Below are positions 1 to 6,399 of a stretch of DNA of 10,021 nucleotides, one piece after another. How positions within the stretch are numbered: the first letter of the stretch is position 1; every line of letters starts with the position of its first letter. A model generated the notes under the pieces. The model had not been told where the DNA came from, made no database searches, and saw only the letters and a program-made list of their open reading frames with translations. Source of the DNA: Ruminococcus sp. CAG:254 (GTDB lineage Bacteria > Bacillota > Clostridia > Oscillospirales > Ruminococcaceae); contig HF997967.1 of assembly GCA_000433635.1 (NCBI GenBank), positions 27,347 through 37,367 on the forward strand, given 5' to 3'. The translations under genes and the position numbers were made by a program.

Positions 1-1147
1 GGCAGTCAGTGCCGTATCCACCACGGGGTTGACGGTTGTCGATACGGCGAGTACCTTTAGCACATTTGGATATGTTGTACTCTGCATTTCAATGCAGATC
101 GGCGGCTTGGGGATTACATCCATCGGTGCAGGACTGATTGCGTTTACAGGCAGAAAGCTGCGGATGCGAGATCAAGTCTTGGTGCAGGAAGCCTTGAACT
201 ATCCAACGATGAAAGATGTACAAGTATTGATTCGTTCGGTTTTGATTACAACGATTATCGTCGAATCTTCCGCAGCATTTGTGGGATGGTTTTTATTTCG
301 CCGGCAGTTTGATGTTCTTCCGGCGTTGGGAATTGCGATTTTTCACAGCGTTTCCACGTTTAATCATGCGGGGTTTGATATTTTAGGCGGATTGCTCTCT
401 TATCGAAATGATGTGGGGTTACAGTTGTTGACCATTGCAGAAAATATTTTAGGGGGCTTTGGATTCTTTGTCATTCTGGATATTTTGCGGAATCAGCGGT
501 TTCACAAGTTCAGTTTACATACCAAAGTTGTGCTGATCACTTCCGGATTTTTGGATCTCACCAGTTCGCTGTTACTGAAAGCAATTGAAGGCGACTCGCT
601 TTCCTGGGTGAATGCGTTCTTTATGGGCATCACTTCCCGAACATCGGGCTTGACAATTGCAAATGTGGGTGATTTTTCCAATGCCAGTCAGCTTTTGATT
701 TGTGTATTGATGTATATCGGAGCATCGCCTGGTTCTACAGGGGGCGGCGTAAAGGTCACCACGATTTTTGTGCTGTTTCGAACAATTGTAGCATATCCGA
801 GGGGAGAACAGCCCGGTGCATTCCGGAAACGGTTTTCAGCTGGGACGGTACAGCAGGCAATGGTTATTTGCAGTTTAGCAATTAGCATTGTATTTGCCAT
901 TTCGTTTATTCTTTGCCTGTTAAATCCGACACTGCCATTCTTGTCGCTGCTCTTTGAAACTGCATCGGCATTCAGTACTGTGGGACTTTCGACCGGAATC
1001 ACCAGTTCTGTTGCCACTTTTGGGAAGTGGCTGCTGATGGCAGCAATGTTTGGCGGAAGACTTGGCACATTGACCGTGGTTTCGCTCTGGTTCCGGAAAC
1101 ATCGGCAAACCATTCTGCTGCCAGTGGAAAGCATTTCTGTTGGATAA
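1..1147 (+). CDS. ktrB: KtrB/TrkH-family potassium uptake channel subunit, 5'-truncated by window edge
   Basis: Integral membrane K+ translocation subunit of a Ktr/Trk system. The reading frame is open from base 2 and encodes about 381 residues of the C-terminal part; full-length KtrB is usually around 440-460 residues, so the N-terminus lies outside the window. All four pore loops of the K+-channel-like fold are visible, each with its filter glycine: STTGL (Gly codon at 26), STFNHAGF (Gly at 371), TSRTSGL (Gly at 647) and SAFSTVGL (Gly at 983). The Gly-rich intramembrane gate loop GASPGSTGGGVK (from 719) sits in the third repeat. The end, GGRLGTLTVVS followed by a basic stretch and ESISVG, is typical of KtrB C-termini. 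A TTG at 29 lies just after the first filter glycine and cannot be the true start. It is followed 51 nt later by its RCK partner, supporting Ktr rather than an orphan TrkH. The assignment is very secure; Ktr versus Trk naming is less so. Confidence 0.95.
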   Translation, partial: AVSAVSTTGLTVVDTASTFSTFGYVVLCISMQIGGLGITSIGAGLIAFTGRKLRMRDQVLVQEALNYPTMKDVQVLIRSVLITTIIVESSAAFVGWFLFRRQFDVLPALGIAIFHSVSTFNHAGFDILGGLLSYRNDVGLQLLTIAENILGGFGFFVILDILRNQRFHKFSLHTKVVLITSGFLDLTSSLLLKAIEGDSLSWVNAFFMGITSRTSGLTIANVGDFSNASQLLICVLMYIGASPGSTGGGVKVTTIFVLFRTIVAYPRGEQPGAFRKRFSAGTVQQAMVICSLAISIVFAISFILCLLNPTLPFLSLLFETASAFSTVGLSTGITSSVATFGKWLLMAAMFGGRLGTLTVVSLWFRKHRQTILLPVESISVG

Positions 1148-1198
1148 TGGCAGCAATGGACTTACAGGAAACATCAGACAGAAGAAAGGAGAACCATT

Positions 1199-1879
1199 GT
1201 GTTTGGAAAAAAAGTGAAAACAGAAAACGGACTGTATGGAATTATCGGATTGGGACGGTTTGGCTATGCATTGGCACAGACTCTCTCGGAATCCGGAAAA
1301 GATTTGATTATCATTGACGAAAACGAAGCAAAAATCAATTCTGCGGCAGCGTTTACCGACCACGCCTATGTGGTGCAGGAGCTTTCTAAGGAGAATTTTC
1401 GAAAAGTCGGGATTGATAACTGTGATGTGGTCATCATCTGTATCGGAGAACGGATAGACACTTGCATCTTGGCAACGCTGAATGTTATTCAGTTGGGTGT
1501 GAAGCGGGTTATTGCAAAAGCAACCAGTGCAGAACAAGGCTGTGTGCTGGAACTGCTGGGAGCAGAAGTGGTCTATCCGGAACGGGATATGGCGATTCGT
1601 CTGGCAAATCGGTTGCTTGCTCCGGGCTTTCTGGACTTTATCACGCTGAGTGAAGAAGTTGACTTGATGGAATTGAGCGTGACACAGAAAATTGCAGAAA
1701 AAACCGTGCAGGAAATCAATCCTCGAAAGATGTTCGGCATCAACCTGATTGCAGTCAAGCATAATGGTTCTTTGGAGATTGAAATTAAGCCGGATACCAT
1801 TCTGCACCGAGGCGACACCGTTTGTGTCATCGGAACACGAGAAAATATCCGGAAGTTTGAGCGGTTCTTGAACGAATAA
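1199..1879 (+). CDS. ktrA: KtrA/TrkA-type RCK regulatory subunit of K+ uptake system
   Basis: Cytoplasmic nucleotide-binding regulator that assembles as a ring under the KtrB channel and gates it according to bound nucleotide. The 226-residue length matches single-RCK KtrA proteins (about 220) rather than the doubled TrkA (about 450). Residues 13-22 hold the Rossmann glycine motif YGIIGLGRFG (Gly17, Gly19, Gly22), and Asp40 in LIIIDEN is the acidic residue at the end of beta-2 that binds the ribose. The RCK_N domain covers roughly residues 10-130; residues about 145-226 fit the RCK_C/TrkA_C ligand-binding domain (IKPDTILHRGDTVCVIG). The start is GTG, chosen because AAAGGAG (1185-1191) lies 7 nt upstream. 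It follows ktrB by 51 nt on the same strand with no terminator between, so the two are probably co-transcribed. The gene ends before a shared terminator. Confidence 0.95.
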   Translation: MFGKKVKTENGLYGIIGLGRFGYALAQTLSESGKDLIIIDENEAKINSAAAFTDHAYVVQELSKENFRKVGIDNCDVVIICIGERIDTCILATLNVIQLGVKRVIAKATSAEQGCVLELLGAEVVYPERDMAIRLANRLLAPGFLDFITLSEEVDLMELSVTQKIAEKTVQEINPRKMFGINLIAVKHNGSLEIEIKPDTILHRGDTVCVIGTRENIRKFERFLNE

Positions 1880-1907
1880 CCGTAGGCAATTCATCCATCA
1901 GAAAAAC

Positions 1908-1946
1908 AAAAATCCGTCCATGGAAAATTCCACGGACGGATTTTTT
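1908..1946. terminator. Bidirectional intrinsic terminator between convergent ktrA and metF
   Basis: A stem is formed by AATCCGTCC (1911-1919) with GGACGGATT (1934-1942), extended inward by TGG/CCA around an AAAATT loop with one internal mismatch. A T run follows on the plus strand (1941-1946), and an A-rich run precedes it (1902-1912), which reads as a T run on the minus strand. It lies 29 nt past the ktrA stop and 27 nt past the metF stop, so it probably ends both convergent transcripts. Confidence 0.9.
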
Positions 1947-1972
1947 CTATTTGGAGTTGGGAAAACAAATGG

Positions 1973-2824
1973 TCACTGTAACAGCCGATGCACAGCATGG
2001 TCAATATCTCTGGCAACATCGGCACGATTCATGGTGTACAGATGAATGCCGTCTACGTCCTGTGCAATCAGGTCTACAATCTGCTCAATGGCATAGGCAA
2101 CGCCAGCATCTCGCAAGGCTTCCGGATTGTCCTCATACTTGTTTAGAATATGCAGGAACTTTTTCGGGAGCGTTGCACCGCACAGCTTCACCATGCGTTC
2201 GATTTGTTTTTTGTTAGTCACGGGCATAATCCCTGCTTCGATTGGAACAGAAACACCAGCCTGTGCAACTTTGTTTCGGTATGTATCGAATGCATCATTG
2301 TCTAGGAACAGTTGTGTAATGAATTGCGAAGCCCCTGCATCTACTTTTCGCTTTAAGGTTTCCAATTCTTCCGCTGGGCTGTGCTGCTCCGGATGTCCCT
2401 CCGGATAGCAGGCAGCCATGATGTGAAAACTGGGGTCATAGTCGTGAATGTAAGAAATCAGTTCGTTGGCGTGGGAGAATCGACCGTTCGGGGTTGCCGT
2501 TTCTGAACGGTCGCCTCGTAACGCTAGGATGTTGTGAATGCCGTTTTCCTGCAGCTGTTCCAGAATGCCGTTCAAGTCGGATTCGGAGAGATACAAGCAG
2601 GGGAGATGAGCAACGCTTTCTGTCTGGCAGGTGTTTTGAATGTAGGATGCAATGCCAACCGTATTCTTGCAATTTGCTCCGCCACCAGCTCCGTAAGTCA
2701 CGCTGATAAAGTCTGGTTTCAAGTCTTGCAGAGCGTCCAATGTCCCATAAATGACGCTCGGCTCAGAAGTGGGCTTTGGCGGAAAAATTTCAAAGGAGAA
2801 TGTCGTCTTATTTGGAGAGCTCAC
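1973..2824 (-). CDS. metF: Methylenetetrahydrofolate reductase
   Basis: Reduces 5,10-methylene-THF to 5-methyl-THF in the cytoplasm, providing the methyl donor for methionine synthase. The 283-residue product shows the family's FAD-dependent TIM-barrel motifs in order: SFEIFPPK with the catalytic Glu12 (equivalent to Glu28 of the E. coli enzyme), ISVTYGAGG (residues 40-48), LALRGD ending in Asp105 (equivalent to Asp120), QFITQLFLD, and the terminal GIHLYTMNR. The start is taken as GTG at 2824-2822 because AGGAGG (2836-2831) lies 6 nt upstream; an in-frame GTG at 2845 would place that site inside the gene. The start lies within the last codons of metE, an overlap of 17 nt, so the two are translationally coupled and co-transcribed. 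No separate promoter is seen. Length is close to other bacterial MetF proteins (about 290). Confidence 0.95.
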   Translation of the reverse strand: MSSPNKTTFSFEIFPPKPTSEPSVIYGTLDALQDLKPDFISVTYGAGGGANCKNTVGIASYIQNTCQTESVAHLPCLYLSESDLNGILEQLQENGIHNILALRGDRSETATPNGRFSHANELISYIHDYDPSFHIMAACYPEGHPEQHSPAEELETLKRKVDAGASQFITQLFLDNDAFDTYRNKVAQAGVSVPIEAGIMPVTNKKQIERMVKLCGATLPKKFLHILNKYEDNPEALRDAGVAYAIEQIVDLIAQDVDGIHLYTMNRADVARDIDHAVHRLLQ

Positions 2825-5084
2825 ACCGTACCTCCTGTGCGGCACAAACCAGATGTTCCAGACTCGGGATGGTTTCCTTGTCGCCTCTGGTTTTCAGACC
2901 GCAGTCCGGATTGACCCAAAGCTTTTCGACTGGAATCTTTTCCAGCATCTTGTGCAGTGCCAGCTTAATTTCTTCCACAGACGGAACTCTTGGAGAGTGA
3001 ATGTCATAAACACCTGGGCCAACTTCTGTCCGGAAGTGGTGTTCCTGTAAGCTATCCAGAATCTTCAAGTCCGAACGGCTTGCTTCAAAGGTAATCACAT
3101 CGGCATCCATATCATCAATTTCAGCGATGATGTCTGTAAATTCACTGTAGCACATATGCGTGTGAATTTGTGTTTCCGGCTTTACACCGCTGTGCACCAG
3201 ACGGAATGCCGGAATTGCCCAGTCCAGATAGTCGCTGTTCCAGTCGGATTTCCGCAGCGGCAGTTTTTCCCGAAGTGCTGCTTCATCGACCTGAATCATA
3301 GTAATTCCATTTGCTTCCAAATCCAATACTTCTTCCCGAATGGCAAGGGCGATTTGATAAGCACTTTCTTTCAGGGAGATGTCTTCTCTCGGGAACGACC
3401 AGTTCAAAATCGTAACTGGACCAGTCAGCATACCTTTCATCGGTTTCTTTGTCAGGCTCTGTGCATAGACAGACCAGTTTACCGTCATTGGCTTTGCACG
3501 CTTTACATCGCCCCAGATGACTGGTGGCTTTACGCAGCGAGTACCATAGGACTGTACCCATGCATTCTGGGTAAATACATAGCCGTCCAGACTTTCGCCG
3601 AAGTATTCTACCATGTCATTCCGTTCAAATTCGCCGTGAACCAGAACGTCTAGACCGATTTTTTCTTGCAGAGCAACGCAATCTGCAATCTGCTGTTTGT
3701 TGAATGCATCATACTGTTCCTGAGAGATTTCACCCTTTCGGAATGCGGCACGGTTTGCACGAACAGCGGCAGTCTGTGGGAAAGAACCGATGGTGGTTGT
3801 CGGCAGCAGTGGCAGACCGAAAGTTTTCTTCTGAATCTGTTCCCGTTCTGCGAATGCTGGCAGACGAACAAAGTCTGCATCTTTCAGAGCAGCAACCTGT
3901 TCCTGAACCGCCTTGTTTGCACCGCTTCTCGGGGTTGCGAACAGAGCAGCATTCTTCTGATAAGCAGCGGTTTCCTGCGGATGGTCTGCGGAGAGAATCT
4001 GTTTCAGTTCTTTCAGTTCAGTCAGCTTTTCCGCAGCATATGCAAAGTGCGACAGCACTTCTTCGGAGAGCTTGTGTTCATTGGCTGTGGTATATGGAAC
4101 GTGCAGCAGCGAGCAGGATGTATTCAGAACGATCTGTTCTGCATGCTGGCTCAGTTCTGCCAGCAGGGACAGGGTTTTGTCATAGTGATTCTTCCAGATG
4201 TTCTTGCCGTTGACAACGCCAGCGAACAAAATCTTGTCGTTCGGAAAGCCCTGTTCTGTAACCAGCTTTGCAGACTGCTTGCCTTCGAGAAAGTCCAGAC
4301 CAATGCCGTCTACGTCCAGCTTGCAGATGGTATCATAGCAGTCCCGTACATCGCCAAAATAAGTCTGGAGCAGAACCTTTACACTGCCCTTTGCTGCCAG
4401 AATGCCAGCATACAGCTGTGTAAACAGAGCCTTGTCTTCTGCGGTCATATCCATGACTAAGCAAGGTTCATCGAACTGTACCCAAGCAGTGCCGAGGGTC
4501 TGGAACTTCTGGAGCAAGTCTGCATAAGCCTTTACGGTGTCTGCAACGAAATCCGCAGCTGTTTTCTTTCCGTTGTAAACAGCCAGTTTCAGGAACGTAT
4601 AAGCACCAATGACAACCGGTTTGGTTTCTACGCCAGCAGCCTTTGCTTCCTGATAGAGGTTAAACGGCTTTTCATCTGCCAGACAAATGGCAGTGTCGTC
4701 TTCCAGTTCCGGTACCATGTAGTGGTAGTTGGTATTGAACCATTTTTTCATGGCAAGGGCTTTTACATCGCCCTTATCGCCCTGATAGCCTCTTGCCGCT
4801 GCAAAGTAGGTATCCAGCGGAGCAAGTCCGAGTTCCCGATACCGCTTCGGAACAGCGTTCAGCAAAAAGGCAGTGTCCAACATGCCATCATAGAATGAAA
4901 AATCATTGGACGGAATCCAGTCCAGACCGCTTTCTTTCTGCTGTGTTAAATTGGCAAGGCGAAGGGACTTTGCCGTTTCCTGTAATTCTGCTTCGGTGCA
5001 AGCTCCACGGAAATACTGTTCACTTGCAAACTTTAATTCTCTATGTGCCCCGATACGAGGGTATCCGACAATTGCTGTTTTCAT
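2808..5084 (-). CDS. metE: Cobalamin-independent methionine synthase
   Basis: Transfers the methyl group of 5-methyl-THF (triglutamate form in this family) to homocysteine in the last step of methionine synthesis, using zinc and no vitamin B12. The 758-residue protein is full length compared with E. coli MetE (753). It has the N-terminal barrel (MKTAIVGYPRIGAHRELK at the start) and the catalytic C-terminal barrel beginning near LPTTTIGSFPQT. The zinc ligands are all present: His643 and Cys645 (in IHTHMCYS), Glu667 (in VITFEASRSD) and Cys728 (in WVNPDCGLKTR). The ATG start is preceded by AAAGGA (5092-5097) at 7 nt. The gene is first in a metE-metF operon and has its own promoter (5141-5169). 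The short leader leaves no room for a SAM riboswitch, so transcriptional control by the adjacent LysR-type protein is plausible but inferred. Confidence 0.98.
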   Translation of the reverse strand: MKTAIVGYPRIGAHRELKFASEQYFRGACTEAELQETAKSLRLANLTQQKESGLDWIPSNDFSFYDGMLDTAFLLNAVPKRYRELGLAPLDTYFAAARGYQGDKGDVKALAMKKWFNTNYHYMVPELEDDTAICLADEKPFNLYQEAKAAGVETKPVVIGAYTFLKLAVYNGKKTAADFVADTVKAYADLLQKFQTLGTAWVQFDEPCLVMDMTAEDKALFTQLYAGILAAKGSVKVLLQTYFGDVRDCYDTICKLDVDGIGLDFLEGKQSAKLVTEQGFPNDKILFAGVVNGKNIWKNHYDKTLSLLAELSQHAEQIVLNTSCSLLHVPYTTANEHKLSEEVLSHFAYAAEKLTELKELKQILSADHPQETAAYQKNAALFATPRSGANKAVQEQVAALKDADFVRLPAFAEREQIQKKTFGLPLLPTTTIGSFPQTAAVRANRAAFRKGEISQEQYDAFNKQQIADCVALQEKIGLDVLVHGEFERNDMVEYFGESLDGYVFTQNAWVQSYGTRCVKPPVIWGDVKRAKPMTVNWSVYAQSLTKKPMKGMLTGPVTILNWSFPREDISLKESAYQIALAIREEVLDLEANGITMIQVDEAALREKLPLRKSDWNSDYLDWAIPAFRLVHSGVKPETQIHTHMCYSEFTDIIAEIDDMDADVITFEASRSDLKILDSLQEHHFRTEVGPGVYDIHSPRVPSVEEIKLALHKMLEKIPVEKLWVNPDCGLKTRGDKETIPSLEHLVCAAQEVRCELSK
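2831..2836 (-). promoter_or_regulatory. Shine-Dalgarno site of metF, inside the metE coding region
   Basis: On the minus strand the sequence reads AGGAGG, then TACGGT, then GTG. A perfect ribosome binding site 6 nt before GTG at 2824 decides the metF start over the upstream in-frame GTG at 2845. The site is embedded in metE codons for the residues Gln-Glu-Val near its C-terminus. Confidence 0.85.
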
Positions 5085-5113
5085 ATCAAAATCCTTTCTG
5101 GTTGTAAATGCAT

Positions 5114-5128
5114 GGACGTAAAGCGTCC
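5114..5128 (-). other. Small hairpin in the metE leader
   Basis: GGACG (5114-5118) and CGTCC (5124-5128) form a perfect 5-bp stem with a 5-nt loop, within the approximately 50-nt transcribed leader between the predicted metE start point and its ribosome binding site. It has no T run, so it is not a terminator. It could affect leader stability or be incidental. Confidence 0.35.
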
Positions 5129-5140
5129 GGATTGCTTTTC

Positions 5141-5169
5141 ATTGTACACCAGAAAACAGCTGTTGTAAA
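5141..5169 (-). promoter_or_regulatory. Predicted metE promoter with internal palindrome
   Basis: On the minus strand: -35 TTTACA (5169-5164), a 17-bp spacer, -10 TACAAT (5146-5141). Each hexamer matches the sigma-A consensus at 5 of 6 positions. The expected transcription start is near 5134, giving a leader of about 50 nt. The spacer contains the perfect 10-bp palindrome AACAGCTGTT (5155-5164), which touches the -35 box. On the plus strand AAACAGC (5154-5160) and GCTGTTT (5183-5189) form an inverted repeat around the -35. These are good candidate operator half-sites, possibly for the LysR-type protein encoded just upstream; the assignment to that regulator is inference. Confidence 0.75.
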
Positions 5170-5234
5170 ATACCGATTTTCCGCTGTTTGCGATAGAAAA
5201 AAACTATACTGATTTTGTAGGTGATTGGAATTGT

Positions 5235-6143
5235 TTATGGTTCGTTGCAGGTATGCCGCCGCAGAGCTTCCATGTATGCTGTACCCAGTCGGCTCAGTGT
5301 CATATTTTTTCGGGTGACTGTACCAACCCGAATCAATTCCGGAATGGCAAGCGGTCGGGCAATGATATTTTCCCCGTTCAGTTCCTTGCTGATGATGCCG
5401 GTGCTGATGGTGTAACCGTCCAGCCCAACGGCTAGATTAAACAGCGTTGCACGGTCACGGACTTTGATGGTCATTTCCCGTGGGATAGTGCTTAGGATTT
5501 CTTCGGAGAAATAAAAAGCGTTGTAATCGCCCTGTTCAAAACAGAGATAGGGATAGGGTTTCAGGTCGTCCAAGGTGATTTCTGTTTTGGCAGCCAGCGG
5601 ATGCTTGAAGCTGATAAAGACGTGCGGAGAGGCGGTGAACAGTTCCTCAAAGACCAGCCCGTTTTCTGCAATCAATTTTTGAATGACTGCTTGATTTTCA
5701 CGGGAGAGATACAGCACGCCGACTTCGCTTTTTAGTCGGGAAACATCCTGAATAATTTCAAACGTCTGAGTTTCCCGCAGCGTAAAATCATAGCTTTGAT
5801 TGCCAAATGTTTGAATGACATCCACGAAAGCATTGACAGCGAACGAATAGTGCTGGGCAGAAACGGAAAAAATTTGTTTCAGCTGTTTGCCATCCAGATA
5901 TTTTTCTTCAATCAAGCCGACCTGTTGCAGCACTTGCCGGGCATAGCCTAAAAATTCTTCGCCCTCATTGGTAGCAATGACCCCTTTGTTGGTGCGGTGG
6001 AAGATGGTGATTCGCAGTTCTTTTTCCAACTCTTTAATGGCAGCAGTTAAACTCGGCTGAGAGAGAAACAGCGATTGTGCAGCTTCGCTCATCGTCCCTT
6101 TTTCGGCAGCTGTAACTGCATATTTTAATTGTTGAATGGTCAA
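5235..6143 (-). CDS. LysR-family transcriptional regulator, candidate regulator of metEF
   Basis: DNA-binding transcription factor of about 302 residues, the usual LysR length (about 300). The N-terminal winged helix-turn-helix is clear: TIQQLKYAVTAAEKGTMSEAAQSL, then SQPSLTAAIKELEKEL as recognition region and FHRTNKGVIATNEGEEFL as wing (residues about 1-65). The rest fits a LysR substrate-binding domain, with HPLAAKTEITLDDLKPYPYL as the usual hinge-region sequence. The TTG start at 6143 is chosen because AAAGGA (6159-6154) lies 10 nt upstream, the family N-terminus normally begins at this point, and the in-frame ATG at 6188 falls at the predicted transcription start. It lies directly upstream of metE on the same strand, 150 nt apart, unlike E. 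coli metR, which is divergent from metE. Control of methionine synthesis is inferred from position only; the ligand is unknown. Confidence 0.9.
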   Translation of the reverse strand: MTIQQLKYAVTAAEKGTMSEAAQSLFLSQPSLTAAIKELEKELRITIFHRTNKGVIATNEGEEFLGYARQVLQQVGLIEEKYLDGKQLKQIFSVSAQHYSFAVNAFVDVIQTFGNQSYDFTLRETQTFEIIQDVSRLKSEVGVLYLSRENQAVIQKLIAENGLVFEELFTASPHVFISFKHPLAAKTEITLDDLKPYPYLCFEQGDYNAFYFSEEILSTIPREMTIKVRDRATLFNLAVGLDGYTISTGIISKELNGENIIARPLAIPELIRVGTVTRKNMTLSRLGTAYMEALRRHTCNEP

Positions 6144-6153
6144 AAAATCCACA

Positions 6154-6159
6154 TCCTTT
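6154..6159 (-). promoter_or_regulatory. Shine-Dalgarno site of the LysR gene (decides TTG start)
   Basis: AAAGGA on the minus strand precedes TTG (6143-6141) by 10 nt. A GTG at 6152-6150 is too close (1 nt) to be used with it. Confidence 0.65.
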
Positions 6160-6191
6160 CTGAAATTGTTGCGTGGTAAGAAATCCATTTT

Positions 6192-6220
6192 ATTATACTA
6201 CAAATACGATTTTCTGTCTA
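6192..6220 (-). promoter_or_regulatory. Predicted promoter of the LysR gene
   Basis: On the minus strand: -35 TAGACA (6220-6215, 5 of 6 matches), 17-bp spacer, -10 TATAAT (6197-6192, exact consensus). Transcription would start about 6-8 nt downstream, at roughly 6184-6186. This overlaps the ATG at 6188 and supports the downstream TTG at 6143 as the real start. Confidence 0.8.
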
Positions 6221-6227
6221 CTACAAA
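6196..6227. repeat. Direct repeat TACTACAAA flanking the LysR promoter spacer
   Basis: TACTACAAA occurs at 6196-6204 and again at 6219-6227, 23 bp apart (about two helical turns). One copy touches the -10 and the other the -35 of the LysR promoter. On the minus strand it reads TTTGTAGTA. The shorter TTTTGTAG also occurs on the plus strand at 5213-5220, just upstream of the metE promoter. The placement suits an operator for autoregulation, but no binding protein can be assigned from sequence alone. Confidence 0.5.
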
Positions 6228-6269
6228 ACAACGGATTGCAGCATGATATTTTTACAATTTAGACATAAA

Positions 6270-6298
6270 ATCACATTCCTTTTTTCTGGATTTATGAT
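6270..6298 (+). promoter_or_regulatory. Possible weak promoter of the cellulase gene
   Basis: ATCACA (6270-6275, 4 of 6 matches to the -35 consensus), 17-bp spacer, TATGAT (6293-6298, 5 of 6 matches to -10). It is the best plus-strand candidate I found in the divergent region and would give a leader of about 95 nt. The poor -35 suggests a need for an activator or another sigma factor; the call is tentative. Confidence 0.35.
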
Positions 6299-6317
6299 AA
6301 GATAGGGAAAGAAGATG

Positions 6318-6359
6318 CACATCTTTTCTTGCTTTTTGGTGAATGCGACAAAAGATGTG
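6318..6359 (+). repeat. Perfect 10-bp inverted repeat in the cellulase leader
   Basis: CACATCTTTT (6318-6327) and AAAAGATGTG (6350-6359) are exact reverse complements separated by 22 nt, ending 27 nt before the ribosome binding site. In RNA this could form a stem-loop in the 5' leader; in DNA it could be a pair of half-sites about three helical turns apart (32 bp start to start). A further AAGATG just upstream (6312-6317) makes a short dyad with CATCTT (6320-6325). There is no T run after the repeat, so it is not a terminator. Confidence 0.6.
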
Positions 6360-6386
6360 AAAACAGCGTGAAATGGGAAAGAATAG

Positions 6387-6393
6387 AAAGGAG
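6387..6393 (+). promoter_or_regulatory. Shine-Dalgarno site of the cellulase gene (decides GTG start)
   Basis: AAAGGAG lies 6 nt before GTG at 6400. The in-frame ATG at 6373 lies upstream of this site, has no good ribosome binding site of its own, and would put nine extra residues before an otherwise normal signal peptide. Confidence 0.85.
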
Positions 6394-6399
6394 TTTATT

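Noticed and set aside
29..31. TTG at 29 as the start of the potassium channel gene
   Set aside because: The frame is open upstream and encodes the rest of the first pore loop (AVSAVSTTG); the gene begins before the window.
1037..1158. Repeated 12-mer ATGGCAGCAATG at 1037 and 1147
   Set aside because: A few 12-base repeats are expected by chance in 10 kb; one copy is in ktrB coding sequence and nothing else supports function.
920..1894. Long minus-strand open frame of 324 codons opposite ktrA and the end of ktrB
   Set aside because: Composition is that of an antisense shadow (Cys, His, Phe, Asn-rich with no domain), it lacks a convincing ribosome binding site, and both plus-strand genes are clear family members.
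3666..4460. Plus-strand open frame of 264 codons opposite metE
   Set aside because: Lies wholly inside the conserved metE gene; the Cys/Phe/Gln-rich translation has no recognisable motif.
5085..5234. SAM or T-box riboswitch upstream of metE
   Set aside because: A promoter at 5141-5169 leaves about 50 nt of leader, with only a 5-bp hairpin and no terminator.
6144..6188. ATG at 6188 as the LysR start
   Set aside because: It coincides with the predicted transcription start, has no ribosome binding site, and adds 15 residues before the conserved N-terminus.
6373..6399. ATG at 6373 as the cellulase start
   Set aside because: The strong AAAGGAG site lies downstream of it and is correctly spaced for GTG 6400.
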